64,000 bases of DNA. Source: HXMU1420-2 sp017643305. Lineage in GTDB: Bacteria > Pseudomonadota > Alphaproteobacteria > Rhodobacterales > Rhodobacteraceae. The translations under genes and the position numbers were made by a program. The stretch is taken from the NCBI GenBank assembly GCA_965217135.1, contig OZ244249.1, positions 3,968,001-4,032,000 on the forward strand. Reading direction: 5' to 3'. Each line of letters opens with the position of its first letter. Position 1 is the stretch's first letter. Below are positions 43,298 to 52,536 of the stretch, one piece after another. The notes beneath the pieces were generated by a model. The model was not told the origin of the DNA, did not search any database, and saw only the letters and a program-made list of their open reading frames with translations.

Positions 43298-43599
43298 GCC
43301 TAGCGCAGGCGAGAATACCAATCAACGGCTGGGAGTTCCGCATTGTAACGGTCGACCCGGGCTAATTAGGAAGAAATAGGGCGCTGGGTGGCTGGTCCTA
43401 GGTGGAAGGCGGATAACAGGCAGACGCATAGCTGCACCACCCAATCTCCCAGCGCAAGTTGATGATCACTGCAGACAGAAACACGGTTCCAACGGGACCT
43501 ATGCGATCAGTCAGGATCACCGGATTTTTCACGTCGAGGATGGAAACAGCCTGCATGTCCTTTCAGGGCTGCAATACCATCCACGTGGCGGGCGACTGG

Positions 43600-43642
43600 A
43601 AAAAAACAAGCGCGCGGAGCCAGCTCCGCACGCTTGTTTTTT
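43600..43642 (-). terminator. Terminator downstream of tuf
   Basis: A long near-perfect hairpin, AAAAAACAAGCG-C-GCGGAGC pairing with GCTCCGC-A-CGCTTGTTTTTT around a CA loop, begins 58 bases after the tuf stop. It has A and T runs on both sides and would work in either direction. Confidence 0.88.
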
Positions 43643-43699
43643 CGGGGTCTTGGGGCGGGGTAGCGGTGCCGGGGCAGCCGCTCTCCGCCCAGTCCAAAA

Positions 43700-44875
43700 T
43701 TATTCGATAATTTTGGACACAACACCGGCGCCAACCGTCCGGCCGCCTTCACGGATGGCAAAACGCAGGCCGTTTTCCATCGCAATCGGTGCAATCAGTT
43801 CAACGTCGAACTTCAGGTTGTCGCCCGGCATCACCATCTCGGTGCCTTGCGGCAGCGTAACCGTCCCGGTCACGTCCGTCGTCCGGAAGTAAAACTGCGG
43901 ACGGTAGTTCCCGAAGAACGGCGTGTGACGACCACCTTCTTCCTTGGTCAGGATGTAGGCTTCGGCTTCGAACTTGGTGTGAGGGGTCACGGAGCCCGGC
44001 TTGCACAGCACCTGGCCGCGCTCAACACCTTCACGGTCAACACCACGCAGCAGCGCACCGATGTTGTCGCCCGCTTCACCGCGGTCCAGCAGCTTGCGGA
44101 ACATCTCAACGCCCGTGCAGGTCGTCTTGCTGGTGTCGCGGATGCCGACGATTTCAATTTCGTCGCCCACGTTGATCACGCCACGCTCCACACGACCGGT
44201 CACAACCGTGCCGCGACCCGAGATCGAGAACACGTCTTCGATCGGCATCAGGAACGGCTGATCCACCGCACGCTCCGGCGTCGGGATGTAATCGTCAACC
44301 GCTGCCATCAGCTCGCGGATCGAGGCCTCGCCAATCGCGTCATCACGACCTTCCAGCGCCGCCAGGGCAGAACCCTTCACGATCGGGATGTCGTCGCCCG
44401 GGTACTCGTAGTTGTCCAGCAGCTCGCGGATTTCCATTTCCACCAGCTCCAGCAGCTCTTCGTCGTCAACCTGGTCAACCTTGTTCATGTAAACCACGAA
44501 GGACGGGATGCCGACCTGACGGCCCAGCAGGATGTGCTCGCGCGTCTGAGGCATCGGGCCATCGGCCGCCGAACATACCAGGATCGCGCCGTCCATCTGC
44601 GCCGCACCGGTGATCATGTTCTTCACATAGTCCGCGTGGCCAGGGCAGTCCACGTGCGCGTAGTGACGGTTCTCCGTCTCGTATTCCACATGCGCCGTCG
44701 AAATCGTGATCCCGCGGGCCTTCTCTTCCGGCGCACCGTCAATCTGGTCATACGCCTTGAAGTCACCGAAATACTTCGTAATCGCCGCCGTCAACGTCGT
44801 CTTGCCGTGGTCAACATGACCAACAGTCCCGATGTTCACATGCGGCTTCGTCCGCTCAAACTTTTCCTTTGCCAT
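43700..44875 (-). CDS. tuf: Elongation factor Tu
   Basis: The 391-residue EF-Tu brings aminoacyl-tRNA to the ribosome. The GTP-binding motifs are GHVDHGKTTLTAA (P-loop), DCPGHADYVKNM (G3) and NKVD (G4), and the C-terminal GGRTVGAGVVSKIIE is intact. Codon use is strongly biased to C/G endings, as expected for a highly expressed gene. A strong terminator follows. Rhodobacteraceae usually carry two copies; this is the one normally linked to tRNA-Trp. Confidence 0.98.
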   Translation of the reverse strand: MAKEKFERTKPHVNIGTVGHVDHGKTTLTAAITKYFGDFKAYDQIDGAPEEKARGITISTAHVEYETENRHYAHVDCPGHADYVKNMITGAAQMDGAILVCSAADGPMPQTREHILLGRQVGIPSFVVYMNKVDQVDDEELLELVEMEIRELLDNYEYPGDDIPIVKGSALAALEGRDDAIGEASIRELMAAVDDYIPTPERAVDQPFLMPIEDVFSISGRGTVVTGRVERGVINVGDEIEIVGIRDTSKTTCTGVEMFRKLLDRGEAGDNIGALLRGVDREGVERGQVLCKPGSVTPHTKFEAEAYILTKEEGGRHTPFFGNYRPQFYFRTTDVTGTVTLPQGTEMVMPGDNLKFDVELIAPIAMENGLRFAIREGGRTVGAGVVSKIIE

Positions 44876-44981
44876 GTCTCCGGCGCCTTCTTGCGTTTGG
44901 GCCCCTCAGGGCCCGGTTACCGATGCGCGCGCGATATTGGCTTTGCGTCGGAAAAGCAAGCGGCAGTTGGGCTCTTCGCCT

Positions 44982-45578
44982 CTATTGCCCGCCGGTAACA
45001 ACCGGACCCTTTTGCTCCGGCGGTTCCGAAGGAGAGCCACCCGGAACAAACCACTGATAGTTCTGGTGATTTTCGAGGAGCCATTTTTCGATCGTATAAA
45101 TGGCGTTGTAGCTTAACCCATCAATCTGTTGTTGCTTGGTGCGGCCCCATCCGGATCCGATGACAAGCGAGTCTTCGTTGGTGTCTTCAAACGCGGTCAA
45201 TTGGAACGGTTTCGAATTGAGCTTGCGATTGCGTGCATCGTCCCAGACCGTGACATTGATAATGAGCGCAGATTTCGGCGTATACACAAGCGGTACACCC
45301 TTGGGGGCCAACATGTACCCTTCGACGCTGATGCCGAAATGATAAAGATTGTCGCCATCGTAACGGCCAAATCGGTCATCAACGGCAGATTTCAGCGCAT
45401 TGACCCATTCATCCTCTGTCGCATCACGAGACACCGGACCTTTTTGCATTTTCGAAGCAACAACAATGTTGTGGCCAAGGGCAAAATCCCCAAGATCGGG
45501 CGGAGGCTCGTTCAGGTTTTTCGGCGAACAGGACGCTAGAGTAACCAGAGCCAGAGCTGCAAAAAATGCACGGATCAT
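44982..45578 (-). CDS. Predicted lipoprotein
   Basis: The 198-residue protein has a lipoprotein signal, MIRAFFAALALVTLASCSP, with the lipobox LASC and cysteine 17. The ATG at 45578 follows GAGG with correct spacing; two earlier ATGs lack a ribosome site. The mature domain has no motif I recognise (VGISVEGYMLAPKGVPLVY-like region with FGISVEGYMLAPKGVPL). It sits between parC and tuf on the same strand and is probably an envelope protein conserved in the family. Confidence 0.8.
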   Translation of the reverse strand: MIRAFFAALALVTLASCSPKNLNEPPPDLGDFALGHNIVVASKMQKGPVSRDATEDEWVNALKSAVDDRFGRYDGDNLYHFGISVEGYMLAPKGVPLVYTPKSALIINVTVWDDARNRKLNSKPFQLTAFEDTNEDSLVIGSGWGRTKQQQIDGLSYNAIYTIEKWLLENHQNYQWFVPGGSPSEPPEQKGPVVTGGQ

Positions 45579-45687
45579 ACGCAACCTCATCGGGACCATC
45601 TAAACGCCCATAGACCAGAGCGGGCTTTGGTGCAAACCTTCGGAGAGGCAACCGGCATCAAATCACCGACAGAACAGGGCATCGCGT

Positions 45688-48033
45688 TTATTTGAACCGG
45701 TTGGATTTTGGAAAGCCGTAGGGCGGCTTTTTGCCCACGCCTGCACGTTTGCCCAGCCACTCGGTCATGTCGGGTTCATGCCTGGTCCTGCCGCCGCCCA
45801 TTTCCCAGCTGAGTCCATCGACCCAGGCAAAGGTAGTGAGGTCAGACAGACCACCATCGAGTTCCAGCGTACCCTGGCGGCCACGGGCCATGTTGTATTT
45901 CTGCAGTCGCACGCCTTTGCCCCGGGTCATTTCCGGCAGTTCGGCAACCGGGAACACCAGGAATTTTCCGTTCTCGGACACTACGGCAACATGGTCGCCT
46001 TTCACCGGATGACAGATCTTGGCCACAGCTTCAGCCGTCAGGTTCAGGGCCTGTTTACCCGCCCTTGTCTGCGCGATGATATCGCTTTCCGGCACCACGA
46101 ATCCGTTTCCGTCCGTGGACGCGATCAGCAAGCGCCGTTCGGGCACATGCACGATCAGGTCGACGATGTCTGCCTCGTTCGGAAGGTCGACCATCAATCG
46201 CACCGGTTCTCCCATACCCCGCCCACCAGGCAGGTTGGAAGCGCTAAGCGTGTAGAACCGCCCGTTTGAACCGAACAGTACCAGCCGGTCTGTGGTTTCG
46301 GCGTGGAAGACAAACCGTGGACCATCTCCATCGCGGAATTTCAGTTCGCGGTTCAAATCGATATGCCCGGTCATAGCCCGGATCCAACCCATGCGCGAAC
46401 ACACCACAGTTATCGGTTCGCGTTCAATCATCGCCTCAAGCGGGACATCCTGCACTTCACCCGCTTCTTCCAGCCGAGTGCGACGTACGCCACCGGGGTA
46501 GTCCTTGCCAAAAGTCTTGCGCGTTTTTCGGAGCTGCTCGGCAATACGCGCCCATTGCAGATCTTCGCTTTCCAGCAAGTCTTCGATCTGGGCGCGCTCT
46601 TCCATCAATTCGGACTGTTCGCGTAGCAGCTCCAATTCCTCCAGCCGCCGCAAGCTGCGCAGGCGCATATTCAGGATGGCGTCAGTCTGCAGTTCGCTCA
46701 ATTCGCCTTCGCCCGGCGGGGGCGACTGGTAGTCGGCTTCGGAAGTCGCGCGGACGAAACTGCGGCTCCAGTCTTCGCGCATCATCGCAGCCTTGGGGTC
46801 TTCATCATAACGGATAATGTCGATCACACGGTCGAGGTTCAGAAAGGCGATGATGAAGCCTTCGAGCACTTCTAGCCGATGGTCGATTTTACCCAACCGA
46901 TGGCGCGACCGGCGGATCAACACCTCCTGCCGGTGATCGAGGAAGGCGCGCAGCACTTCTTTCATCGAGCAGACTTTGGGCGTCACGCCGTCGATCAGAA
47001 CGTTCATGTTCAGCGAAAACCGGACCTCCAGGTCACAGTTGCGGAACAGCATGTTCATCATCACGTCAACATCGACATTCTTCGACTTTGGCTCCAGCAC
47101 GACGCGAATATCGTCCGCGCTTTCATCTCGGACGTCTGCAAGGATCGGGATTTTCTTGGTCTGGATCAGTTCTGCGATCTTTTCGATCAGCTTGGATTTC
47201 TGAACCTGATATGGGATCTCGGTGACCACGACCTGCCATTGGCCACGGTCGAGCTTCTCCACCTCCCAAGCGCAGCGCACGCGGAACCCGCCGCGCCCGG
47301 TGCGATAGGCTTGGGCGATGTTTCCAGCTGACTCCACAATCACTCCGCCAGTCGGGAAATCGGGTCCCGGCACGTATTTCAGCAGTGTGTCATCGCGGGC
47401 ATCAGGCGTTTTGATCAGATGCAGACAAGCATCGCAAAGCTCACCAATGTTATGGGGCGGAATGTTGGTGGCCATGCCCACCGCGATCCCGGCGGCCCCA
47501 TTGGCCAACAGATTGGGAAATTCCGCCGGCAGAACCACCGGTTCCTGCAGGCGGCCATCGTAATTATCCCGGAAATCGACGGCGTCTTCGTCCAGACCGT
47601 TCAACATCGCCTCGGCGACGATGGTCATGCGCGCTTCAGTGTAGCGGGAGGCAGCGGGGTTATCGCCGTCAATATTGCCGAAATTGCCCTGCCCGTCGAC
47701 CAGCGGGTAGCGCACGTTGAAGTCCTGGGCGAGTCGGGCCATCGCATCGTAAATGGCCATGTCTCCGTGTGGGTGGAAGTCCCCCATCGTGTCGCCGGAA
47801 ATCTTGGCAGACTTCAGAAACCCACCGCTGGCGGTCAACCGCAGTCGCCGCATCGCATACAATATACGCCTGTGGACGGGTTTTAGCCCGTCTCTGGCAT
47901 CAGGCAGCGCGCGATGCATGATCGTGGACAGCGCATAAGTCAGATAGCGCTCACCAATGGCGCGGCGCAGCGGTTCAGCGGTTTCGCCACCGTCCGGCTG
48001 CTTCATGTTGGGGTCGTCTACCAGGTCGGTCAT
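45688..48033 (-). CDS. parC: DNA topoisomerase IV subunit A
   Basis: ParC cuts and rejoins DNA to separate replicated chromosomes. The 781-residue protein has the gyrase A/ParC start (GERYLTYALSTIMHRALPDA), the active-site tyrosine in AASRYTEARMTIVAEA, and C-terminal beta-pinwheel repeats. The short C-terminal domain without a GyrA box fits ParC rather than GyrA. Start gives MTDLVDDPNMKQPDGGE. No partner parE is nearby, as usual in alphaproteobacteria. Confidence 0.95.
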   Translation of the reverse strand: MTDLVDDPNMKQPDGGETAEPLRRAIGERYLTYALSTIMHRALPDARDGLKPVHRRILYAMRRLRLTASGGFLKSAKISGDTMGDFHPHGDMAIYDAMARLAQDFNVRYPLVDGQGNFGNIDGDNPAASRYTEARMTIVAEAMLNGLDEDAVDFRDNYDGRLQEPVVLPAEFPNLLANGAAGIAVGMATNIPPHNIGELCDACLHLIKTPDARDDTLLKYVPGPDFPTGGVIVESAGNIAQAYRTGRGGFRVRCAWEVEKLDRGQWQVVVTEIPYQVQKSKLIEKIAELIQTKKIPILADVRDESADDIRVVLEPKSKNVDVDVMMNMLFRNCDLEVRFSLNMNVLIDGVTPKVCSMKEVLRAFLDHRQEVLIRRSRHRLGKIDHRLEVLEGFIIAFLNLDRVIDIIRYDEDPKAAMMREDWSRSFVRATSEADYQSPPPGEGELSELQTDAILNMRLRSLRRLEELELLREQSELMEERAQIEDLLESEDLQWARIAEQLRKTRKTFGKDYPGGVRRTRLEEAGEVQDVPLEAMIEREPITVVCSRMGWIRAMTGHIDLNRELKFRDGDGPRFVFHAETTDRLVLFGSNGRFYTLSASNLPGGRGMGEPVRLMVDLPNEADIVDLIVHVPERRLLIASTDGNGFVVPESDIIAQTRAGKQALNLTAEAVAKICHPVKGDHVAVVSENGKFLVFPVAELPEMTRGKGVRLQKYNMARGRQGTLELDGGLSDLTTFAWVDGLSWEMGGGRTRHEPDMTEWLGKRAGVGKKPPYGFPKSNRFK

Positions 48034-48223
48034 AGATGATGTGATACGCGGGGCAAATGTCTGGGTAAAGCGAAGTGTGTTCGGAAGCGCCTATCAGATC
48101 GAAATGAGGTGGAAAACCTCACTTTCCCCCCTGCCGCGAATCGGTCTGTGATCTATTAAGAGTTTTACACCGGTCATGTCTGCGGCCGGTTTGCAGTTTG
48201 ATTTTCTTTTCGGAGGGCGCACG

Positions 48224-48874
48224 ATGCGCTTTGTATTGATCACATTTCTGTTCATGGGCTTTGCCTTTTATGAACTGAGCGGCGGCTCGGATTTCGAACC
48301 GCGCAAGTCGCCTGAAGACTTCGAAACCGCCCAGACAGAAAACCTGCGCTTGCGCGCAGGGGACGATGTGATTGTTCCCAACCCGGTGAAAGTTGCCGCC
48401 TTCATAGATGCACCCGAGGTCGTGCATGTTAAGCCGGTCGCCACCCCCGCCGCCGAAACGGCTGAAACCCCGGAGGCATCTGAGCAGCAACCCAGCCTCG
48501 CCCTCCGGTTCAACCAGCCAACAAGCGATGCCGAAGACAAAAAAGTTCAATTGGCGTCCCTCGCAGATGGCTCCGACGCCTTCCCGCAGCCCGTGTTTCT
48601 GGACCCAGGGCTCAGCACGACGCCCACCAACGCTCCTGTGATAGAGCAGCAGGAAGCAGCGGCCGACCAAGTTGAAATCCATGAGGTGACCGGCAGCCGC
48701 GTGAACATGCGTCAGGGGCCGGGCACGACCTATCCTGTCATCGGCACTTTGTTTTACGACGACCAGGTCGAGGTTCTGGATGACCTCGGCAATGGGTGGG
48801 TCCAACTGCGCAAGGTGGGCGACAACCGCATTGGCTGGATGGCGGCCCGGTTTGTCGGCAAACCTGCCGATTGA
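48224..48874 (+). CDS. SH3-domain protein with N-terminal signal/anchor
   Basis: The 216-residue protein starts at ATG 48224, nine bases after GGAGGG. An N-terminal hydrophobic stretch (MRFVLITFLFMGFAFYELSG) may be a signal or anchor. A low-complexity middle follows, and a bacterial SH3b domain occupies about residues 150-212 (SRVNMRQGPGTTYPVIGTL, then DNRIGWMAARFVG). Such domains usually bind cell-wall peptides. It is divergent from parC. Confidence 0.85.
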   Translation: MRFVLITFLFMGFAFYELSGGSDFEPRKSPEDFETAQTENLRLRAGDDVIVPNPVKVAAFIDAPEVVHVKPVATPAAETAETPEASEQQPSLALRFNQPTSDAEDKKVQLASLADGSDAFPQPVFLDPGLSTTPTNAPVIEQQEAAADQVEIHEVTGSRVNMRQGPGTTYPVIGTLFYDDQVEVLDDLGNGWVQLRKVGDNRIGWMAARFVGKPAD

Positions 48875-48928
48875 TCCCGGCGCATTTCCGCTTCACAACA
48901 TCGGGAGAACGAAAAGGTGCTCCCGCAG

Positions 48929-49756
48929 ATGTCCAAAAGCATTCTCATCACAGGTTGTTCCTCCGGCATCGGCTATGACGCTGCGCAAACCCTGCGGGCG
49001 CGCGGTTGGCGGGTCTTTGCCAGTTGCCGCCAGCAAAAAGATTGTGACCGGCTGATTGCCGAAGGGTTCGATAGCCCGCGCATCGACTACACCGACCCGG
49101 ATACGATCCGCACAGGACTGGCCGAGGTACTGGCTGCAACCGGCGGGCAATTGGACGCGTTGTTCAACAACGGGGCGCACCCGCTGTCTGGCGCAGTCGA
49201 AGATCTGCCCGTTGAAGGTTTGCGCGCGATATTCGAAGCCAATGTTTTCGGCTGGCACGACCTGACCCGCCAGATTATCCCGGTCATGCGGGCGCAAGGC
49301 GCGGGGCGGATTGTGCAATGCTCCTCAACCCTGGGCCTGATCTATATGCGCTACCGGGGGGCCTATGCCGCCACGAAACACGCAATCGAAGCGCTGAGCG
49401 ATACGATGCGGTTGGAGATGGAAGGCACGGGAGTGGAGATTGTTCTGATCGAACCCGGCCCAATCACGACCAAGTTCCGGGAAAATGGCATTCCTTGGTT
49501 TGAAAAATACATCGATTGGCAGAATTCACCTCGCCGGGCCGAATATGAAAACGGACTGGTCAAACGCATGTACAACGACAGCGGCCCGGATACATTCGAA
49601 CTGCCCGCTTCTGCTGTAACGGCCAAATTGGTCAAAGCGTTGGAGGCCCCCCGCCCCGCACCCCGGTATTACGTGACCTTCCCCACCTACTTCACCGCGT
49701 TTCTGCGCCGGATCTTGTCCACGCGCGGCGTCGATCGGATTCTGCGCCGCATTTGA
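48929..49756 (+). CDS. Short-chain dehydrogenase/reductase
   Basis: The 275-residue SDR has ITGCSSGIGYDAAQTLRARG at the N terminus, NNGAHPLSGAVEDLP, a serine in CSSTLGLIYM and YAATKHAIEALSD as the catalytic Tyr-Lys. The C-terminal extension (LRRILSTRGVDRILRRI) is basic and could touch the membrane. ATG 48929 is preferred to a GTG at 48917. The substrate is unknown. Confidence 0.88.
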   Translation: MSKSILITGCSSGIGYDAAQTLRARGWRVFASCRQQKDCDRLIAEGFDSPRIDYTDPDTIRTGLAEVLAATGGQLDALFNNGAHPLSGAVEDLPVEGLRAIFEANVFGWHDLTRQIIPVMRAQGAGRIVQCSSTLGLIYMRYRGAYAATKHAIEALSDTMRLEMEGTGVEIVLIEPGPITTKFRENGIPWFEKYIDWQNSPRRAEYENGLVKRMYNDSGPDTFELPASAVTAKLVKALEAPRPAPRYYVTFPTYFTAFLRRILSTRGVDRILRRI

Positions 49757-49829
49757 CGCGACAATAAAGCGGTTCGCTTTTGTCGCGCGCGGCATTAGAT
49801 CAGCGAAAAACCCGAAGGAGGGCGTGAAA

Positions 49830-50042
49830 ATGGGCGGTGATATCTTGCTCACCATCGTCATTGTCGCGATGGCAGCGGTCGTGGTGATCCTGTTGATCGG
49901 CATTGGCGGTTTTGCCAAAGGTGGCGCGTTCAACAAGAAATACGGAAACAAGATGATGCAGCTGCGGATTGCTGCGCAATTCGTGGCGATCTGCCTGATC
50001 CTGTTGTTCATCTGGCTGCGGTCGCAGGGAGGACCGCAGTAA
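49830..50042 (+). CDS. HIG1-domain small membrane protein
   Basis: The 70-residue protein has two membrane helices (LLTIVIVAMAAVVVILLIGI and LRIAAQFVAICLILLFIWL) joined by GGAFNKKYGNKMMQ, the HIG1 hypoxia-induced pattern. Mitochondrial relatives associate with cytochrome c oxidase, and alphaproteobacterial ones may do so too. ATG 49830 is nine bases after GGAGGG. The stop overlaps the next start. Confidence 0.85.
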   Translation: MGGDILLTIVIVAMAAVVVILLIGIGGFAKGGAFNKKYGNKMMQLRIAAQFVAICLILLFIWLRSQGGPQ

Positions 50043-50614
50043 TGGTTGTGCTGAACAAGATTTATACCCGGACCGGCGACAAGGGTGAAACCGCTTTGGG
50101 CGACGGGTCCCGCGTGGCCAAATACTCCGTCCGCGTCACGGCTTACGGCACGGTGGATGAACTGAATTCTTTTGTTGGCGTGGCCCGGCTGGAAGCCGGG
50201 GACGCGTTGGCCGACCAACTGGCCGCGATCCAGAATGACCTGTTCGACCTTGGCGCTGATCTGTGCCGTCCAGAAATGGAAAAAGATGCCGAAGCCGAAT
50301 ACCCTCCGCTGCGCGTGGTTGCCGCACAAGTAGACCGCCTAGAGGCCGAGATCGACGACATGAACGCAGCACTGGAACCGCTGCGCAGTTTCGTTCTGCC
50401 GGGTGGGTCCGCTCTTTCGGCGCATCTGCATGTCTGCCGCACGGTCGCCCGGCGGGCCGAACGGTTGTGCGTGGAACTGGCCGGTTCCGAAGACGTCAAT
50501 GCGCAGGCGATCCGCTATCTCAACCGACTGAGCGACTGGTTTTTTGTCGCAGCCCGACTGGCCAATGACGGCGGAAAATCGGATATCTTATGGGTGCCCG
50601 GTGCCAACCGCTGA
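50042..50614 (+). CDS. ATP:cob(I)alamin adenosyltransferase, PduO type
   Basis: The 190-residue enzyme makes adenosylcobalamin. PduO-type motifs are IYTRTGDKGETALGDGSR, AYGTVDELNSFVGVAR, VLPGGSALSAHLHVCRTVAR and RYLNRLSDWFFVAARL. It overlaps the HIG1 gene by one base and precedes etfBA on the same strand, an arrangement commonly seen in Rhodobacteraceae. Confidence 0.93.
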   Translation: MVVLNKIYTRTGDKGETALGDGSRVAKYSVRVTAYGTVDELNSFVGVARLEAGDALADQLAAIQNDLFDLGADLCRPEMEKDAEAEYPPLRVVAAQVDRLEAEIDDMNAALEPLRSFVLPGGSALSAHLHVCRTVARRAERLCVELAGSEDVNAQAIRYLNRLSDWFFVAARLANDGGKSDILWVPGANR

Positions 50615-50792
50615 GCGATTTTGTGAATTTGGACGTAACGAAATTCTGCTTTGCGGCAAAAAACCCGACGTCCGTGAGCGCCAATATGGCGATTTTGTCC
50701 TGTTTCCATTGCAACAGCAGGGCTATTTACTGCCGTGATGATTACCAAGCGAGTCGCGTTGTGGCTCGAATTTCAATGAGGAGAGACCGCCA

Positions 50793-51551
50793 ATGAAGGT
50801 ACTGGTACCTGTCAAGCGCGTGATCGACTACAATGTGAAAGTCCGCGTGAAAGCGGATGGTAGCGGCGTCGATCTGGCCAATGTGAAGATGTCGATGAAC
50901 CCGTTCGACGAAATTGCCGTAGAACAGGCAATCCGTTTGAAGGAAGCCGGTCAGGCCGACGAAATCGTTGCCGTGTCCATCGGTGTCAAGCAGGCGCAGG
51001 AAACCTTACGGACCGCTCTGGCCATGGGTGCCGATCGCGCAATTCTGGTTGTTGCCGCTGACGATGTTCACACCGACATTGAGCCACTGACCGTTGCCAA
51101 GATCCTCGCCAAGATCGTGGAAGAGGAAAAGCCGGGTCTGGTTCTGGCCGGTAAGCAGGCCATCGACAACGACATGAACGCAACCGGCCAGATGCTGTCT
51201 GCACTGCTGGGCTGGAGCCAGGGCACCTTTGCTTCTGCTCTGGAGATTGAAGGCGAAACCGCCAAAGTCACCCGCGAAGTTGATGGCGGTCTGCAAACGA
51301 TCAGCGTTAAGATGCCCGCCATCGTGACTGTTGACCTTCGCCTGAACGAGCCGCGCTATGCGTCGCTGCCGAACATCATGAAGGCCAAGAAAAAGCCGCT
51401 GGATGAAAAGACCGCCGCTGATTACGGCGTTGATGTCGCGCCGCGCCTGGAAATTTTGAAGACCGAAGAACCGGCCGCACGTGCTGCAGGTATCGTCGTT
51501 GGCTCGGTTGATGAACTGGTCGAAAAACTCAAAGACGTGGGGGCTGTATAA
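50793..51551 (+). CDS. etfB: Electron transfer flavoprotein beta subunit
   Basis: EtfB with EtfA collects electrons from acyl-CoA and other dehydrogenases and passes them to ETF-quinone oxidoreductase. The 252-residue protein has the family start MKVLVPVKRVIDYNVKVRVK and the signature stretch VDLRLNEPRYASLPNIMKAK. AATGAGGAGAGACCGCC gives a good ribosome site. It overlaps etfA by one base. Confidence 0.96.
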   Translation: MKVLVPVKRVIDYNVKVRVKADGSGVDLANVKMSMNPFDEIAVEQAIRLKEAGQADEIVAVSIGVKQAQETLRTALAMGADRAILVVAADDVHTDIEPLTVAKILAKIVEEEKPGLVLAGKQAIDNDMNATGQMLSALLGWSQGTFASALEIEGETAKVTREVDGGLQTISVKMPAIVTVDLRLNEPRYASLPNIMKAKKKPLDEKTAADYGVDVAPRLEILKTEEPAARAAGIVVGSVDELVEKLKDVGAV

Positions 51552-52480
51552 TGGCTATTCTTCTTCTTGCTGAAGTTTCTGACGGCGAACTGTCGCTGGA
51601 CGCCACCTCCAAGGCCGTAACAGCGGCCAAGGCGCTGGGTGATGTCACCGTGCTATGTGCCGGCGGTTCCGCTGCTGCGGCCGGCGAAGCGGCTGCCAAG
51701 ATCGACGGTGTAGCCAAGGTTCTGGTCGCCGAAGACGCATCTCTGGGTCACCGCCTGGCGGAAAGTACTGCGGCGCTGATCGTGTCGCTGGCTGGTGACT
51801 ATTCGCACATCGTTGCCCCGGCAACGACCGACGCAAAAAACGTGATGCCGCGAGTGGCCGCTCTTCTCGACGTGATGATCCTGTCGGATGTGTCCGGCGT
51901 GGTTGACGCCGATACGTTTGAACGTCCGATCTATGCAGGTAACGCGATCCAGACCGTGAAATCCACGGACGCGACCAAGGTCATCACGGTCCGGACCTCG
52001 ACCTTTGATGCAGCTGGTGAAGGCGGTTCCGCTTCGGTGGAAACCGTGTCCGCTGCGGAAAACCCGGGCCTGTCCGAATGGGTCGAAGACAAGGTTGCCG
52101 AAAGCGACCGTCCGGAGCTGACCAGCGCGGGCATCGTCGTATCCGGCGGCCGTGGCGTCGGGTCGGAGGAAGACTTTGCCCTGATCGAAAAACTGGCCGA
52201 TGAGCTGGGCGCCGCTGTGGGCGCATCGCGGGCAGCGGTCGATTCGGGCTATGCCCCGAACGATTGGCAGGTGGGTCAGACCGGCAAGGTTGTTGCACCG
52301 GATCTGTACGTTGCCGTTGGTATCTCCGGGGCGATTCAGCACCTGGCCGGAATGAAAGATTCCAAGGTGATCGTTGCGATCAACAAGGACGAAGAAGCGC
52401 CGATTTTCCAGGTTGCTGATTTCGGCCTGGTTGCAGATCTTTTCGACGCGGTTCCTGAGCTGACTGAAAAGCTGGGCTAA
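51551..52480 (+). CDS. etfA: Electron transfer flavoprotein alpha subunit
   Basis: The 309-residue subunit holds the FAD. The FAD domain shows VVSGGRGVGSEEDFALIEKL, GASRAAVDSGYAPNDWQVGQ, and VAVGISGAIQHLAGMKDSKV. It forms the operon etfBA, ended by a strong hairpin. It likely serves the acyl-CoA dehydrogenase at 31878 among others. Confidence 0.97.
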   Translation: MAILLLAEVSDGELSLDATSKAVTAAKALGDVTVLCAGGSAAAAGEAAAKIDGVAKVLVAEDASLGHRLAESTAALIVSLAGDYSHIVAPATTDAKNVMPRVAALLDVMILSDVSGVVDADTFERPIYAGNAIQTVKSTDATKVITVRTSTFDAAGEGGSASVETVSAAENPGLSEWVEDKVAESDRPELTSAGIVVSGGRGVGSEEDFALIEKLADELGAAVGASRAAVDSGYAPNDWQVGQTGKVVAPDLYVAVGISGAIQHLAGMKDSKVIVAINKDEEAPIFQVADFGLVADLFDAVPELTEKLG

Positions 52481-52500
52481 TACCCAACCGGTTTTGAAAT

Positions 52501-52536
52501 TGTGAACGGCCCGCCTTCCGGCGGGCCGTTTTCACA
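52501..52536 (+). terminator. Terminator after etfA (possibly bidirectional)
   Basis: AACGGCCCGCC-TTCC-GGCGGGCCGTT is a perfect 11-bp stem followed by TT; the flanks TGTGAA and TTCACA can extend it. It begins 20 bases past the etfA stop and overlaps the stop of the opposing gene. Confidence 0.85.

Noticed and set aside
43381..43455. Possible tRNA: 75-base segment closed by GCGCTGGG and CCCAGCGC
   Set aside because: There is no T-loop (GGTTCGA) or anticodon arm on either strand. Only the 8-bp closing stem is real, perhaps a structured tuf 3' region or chance.
43847..44998. Long plus-strand ORF of 383 codons across tuf
   Set aside because: It is the antisense shadow of tuf, caused by its strong G/C-ending codon bias; the translation is arginine- and valine-rich with no domain.
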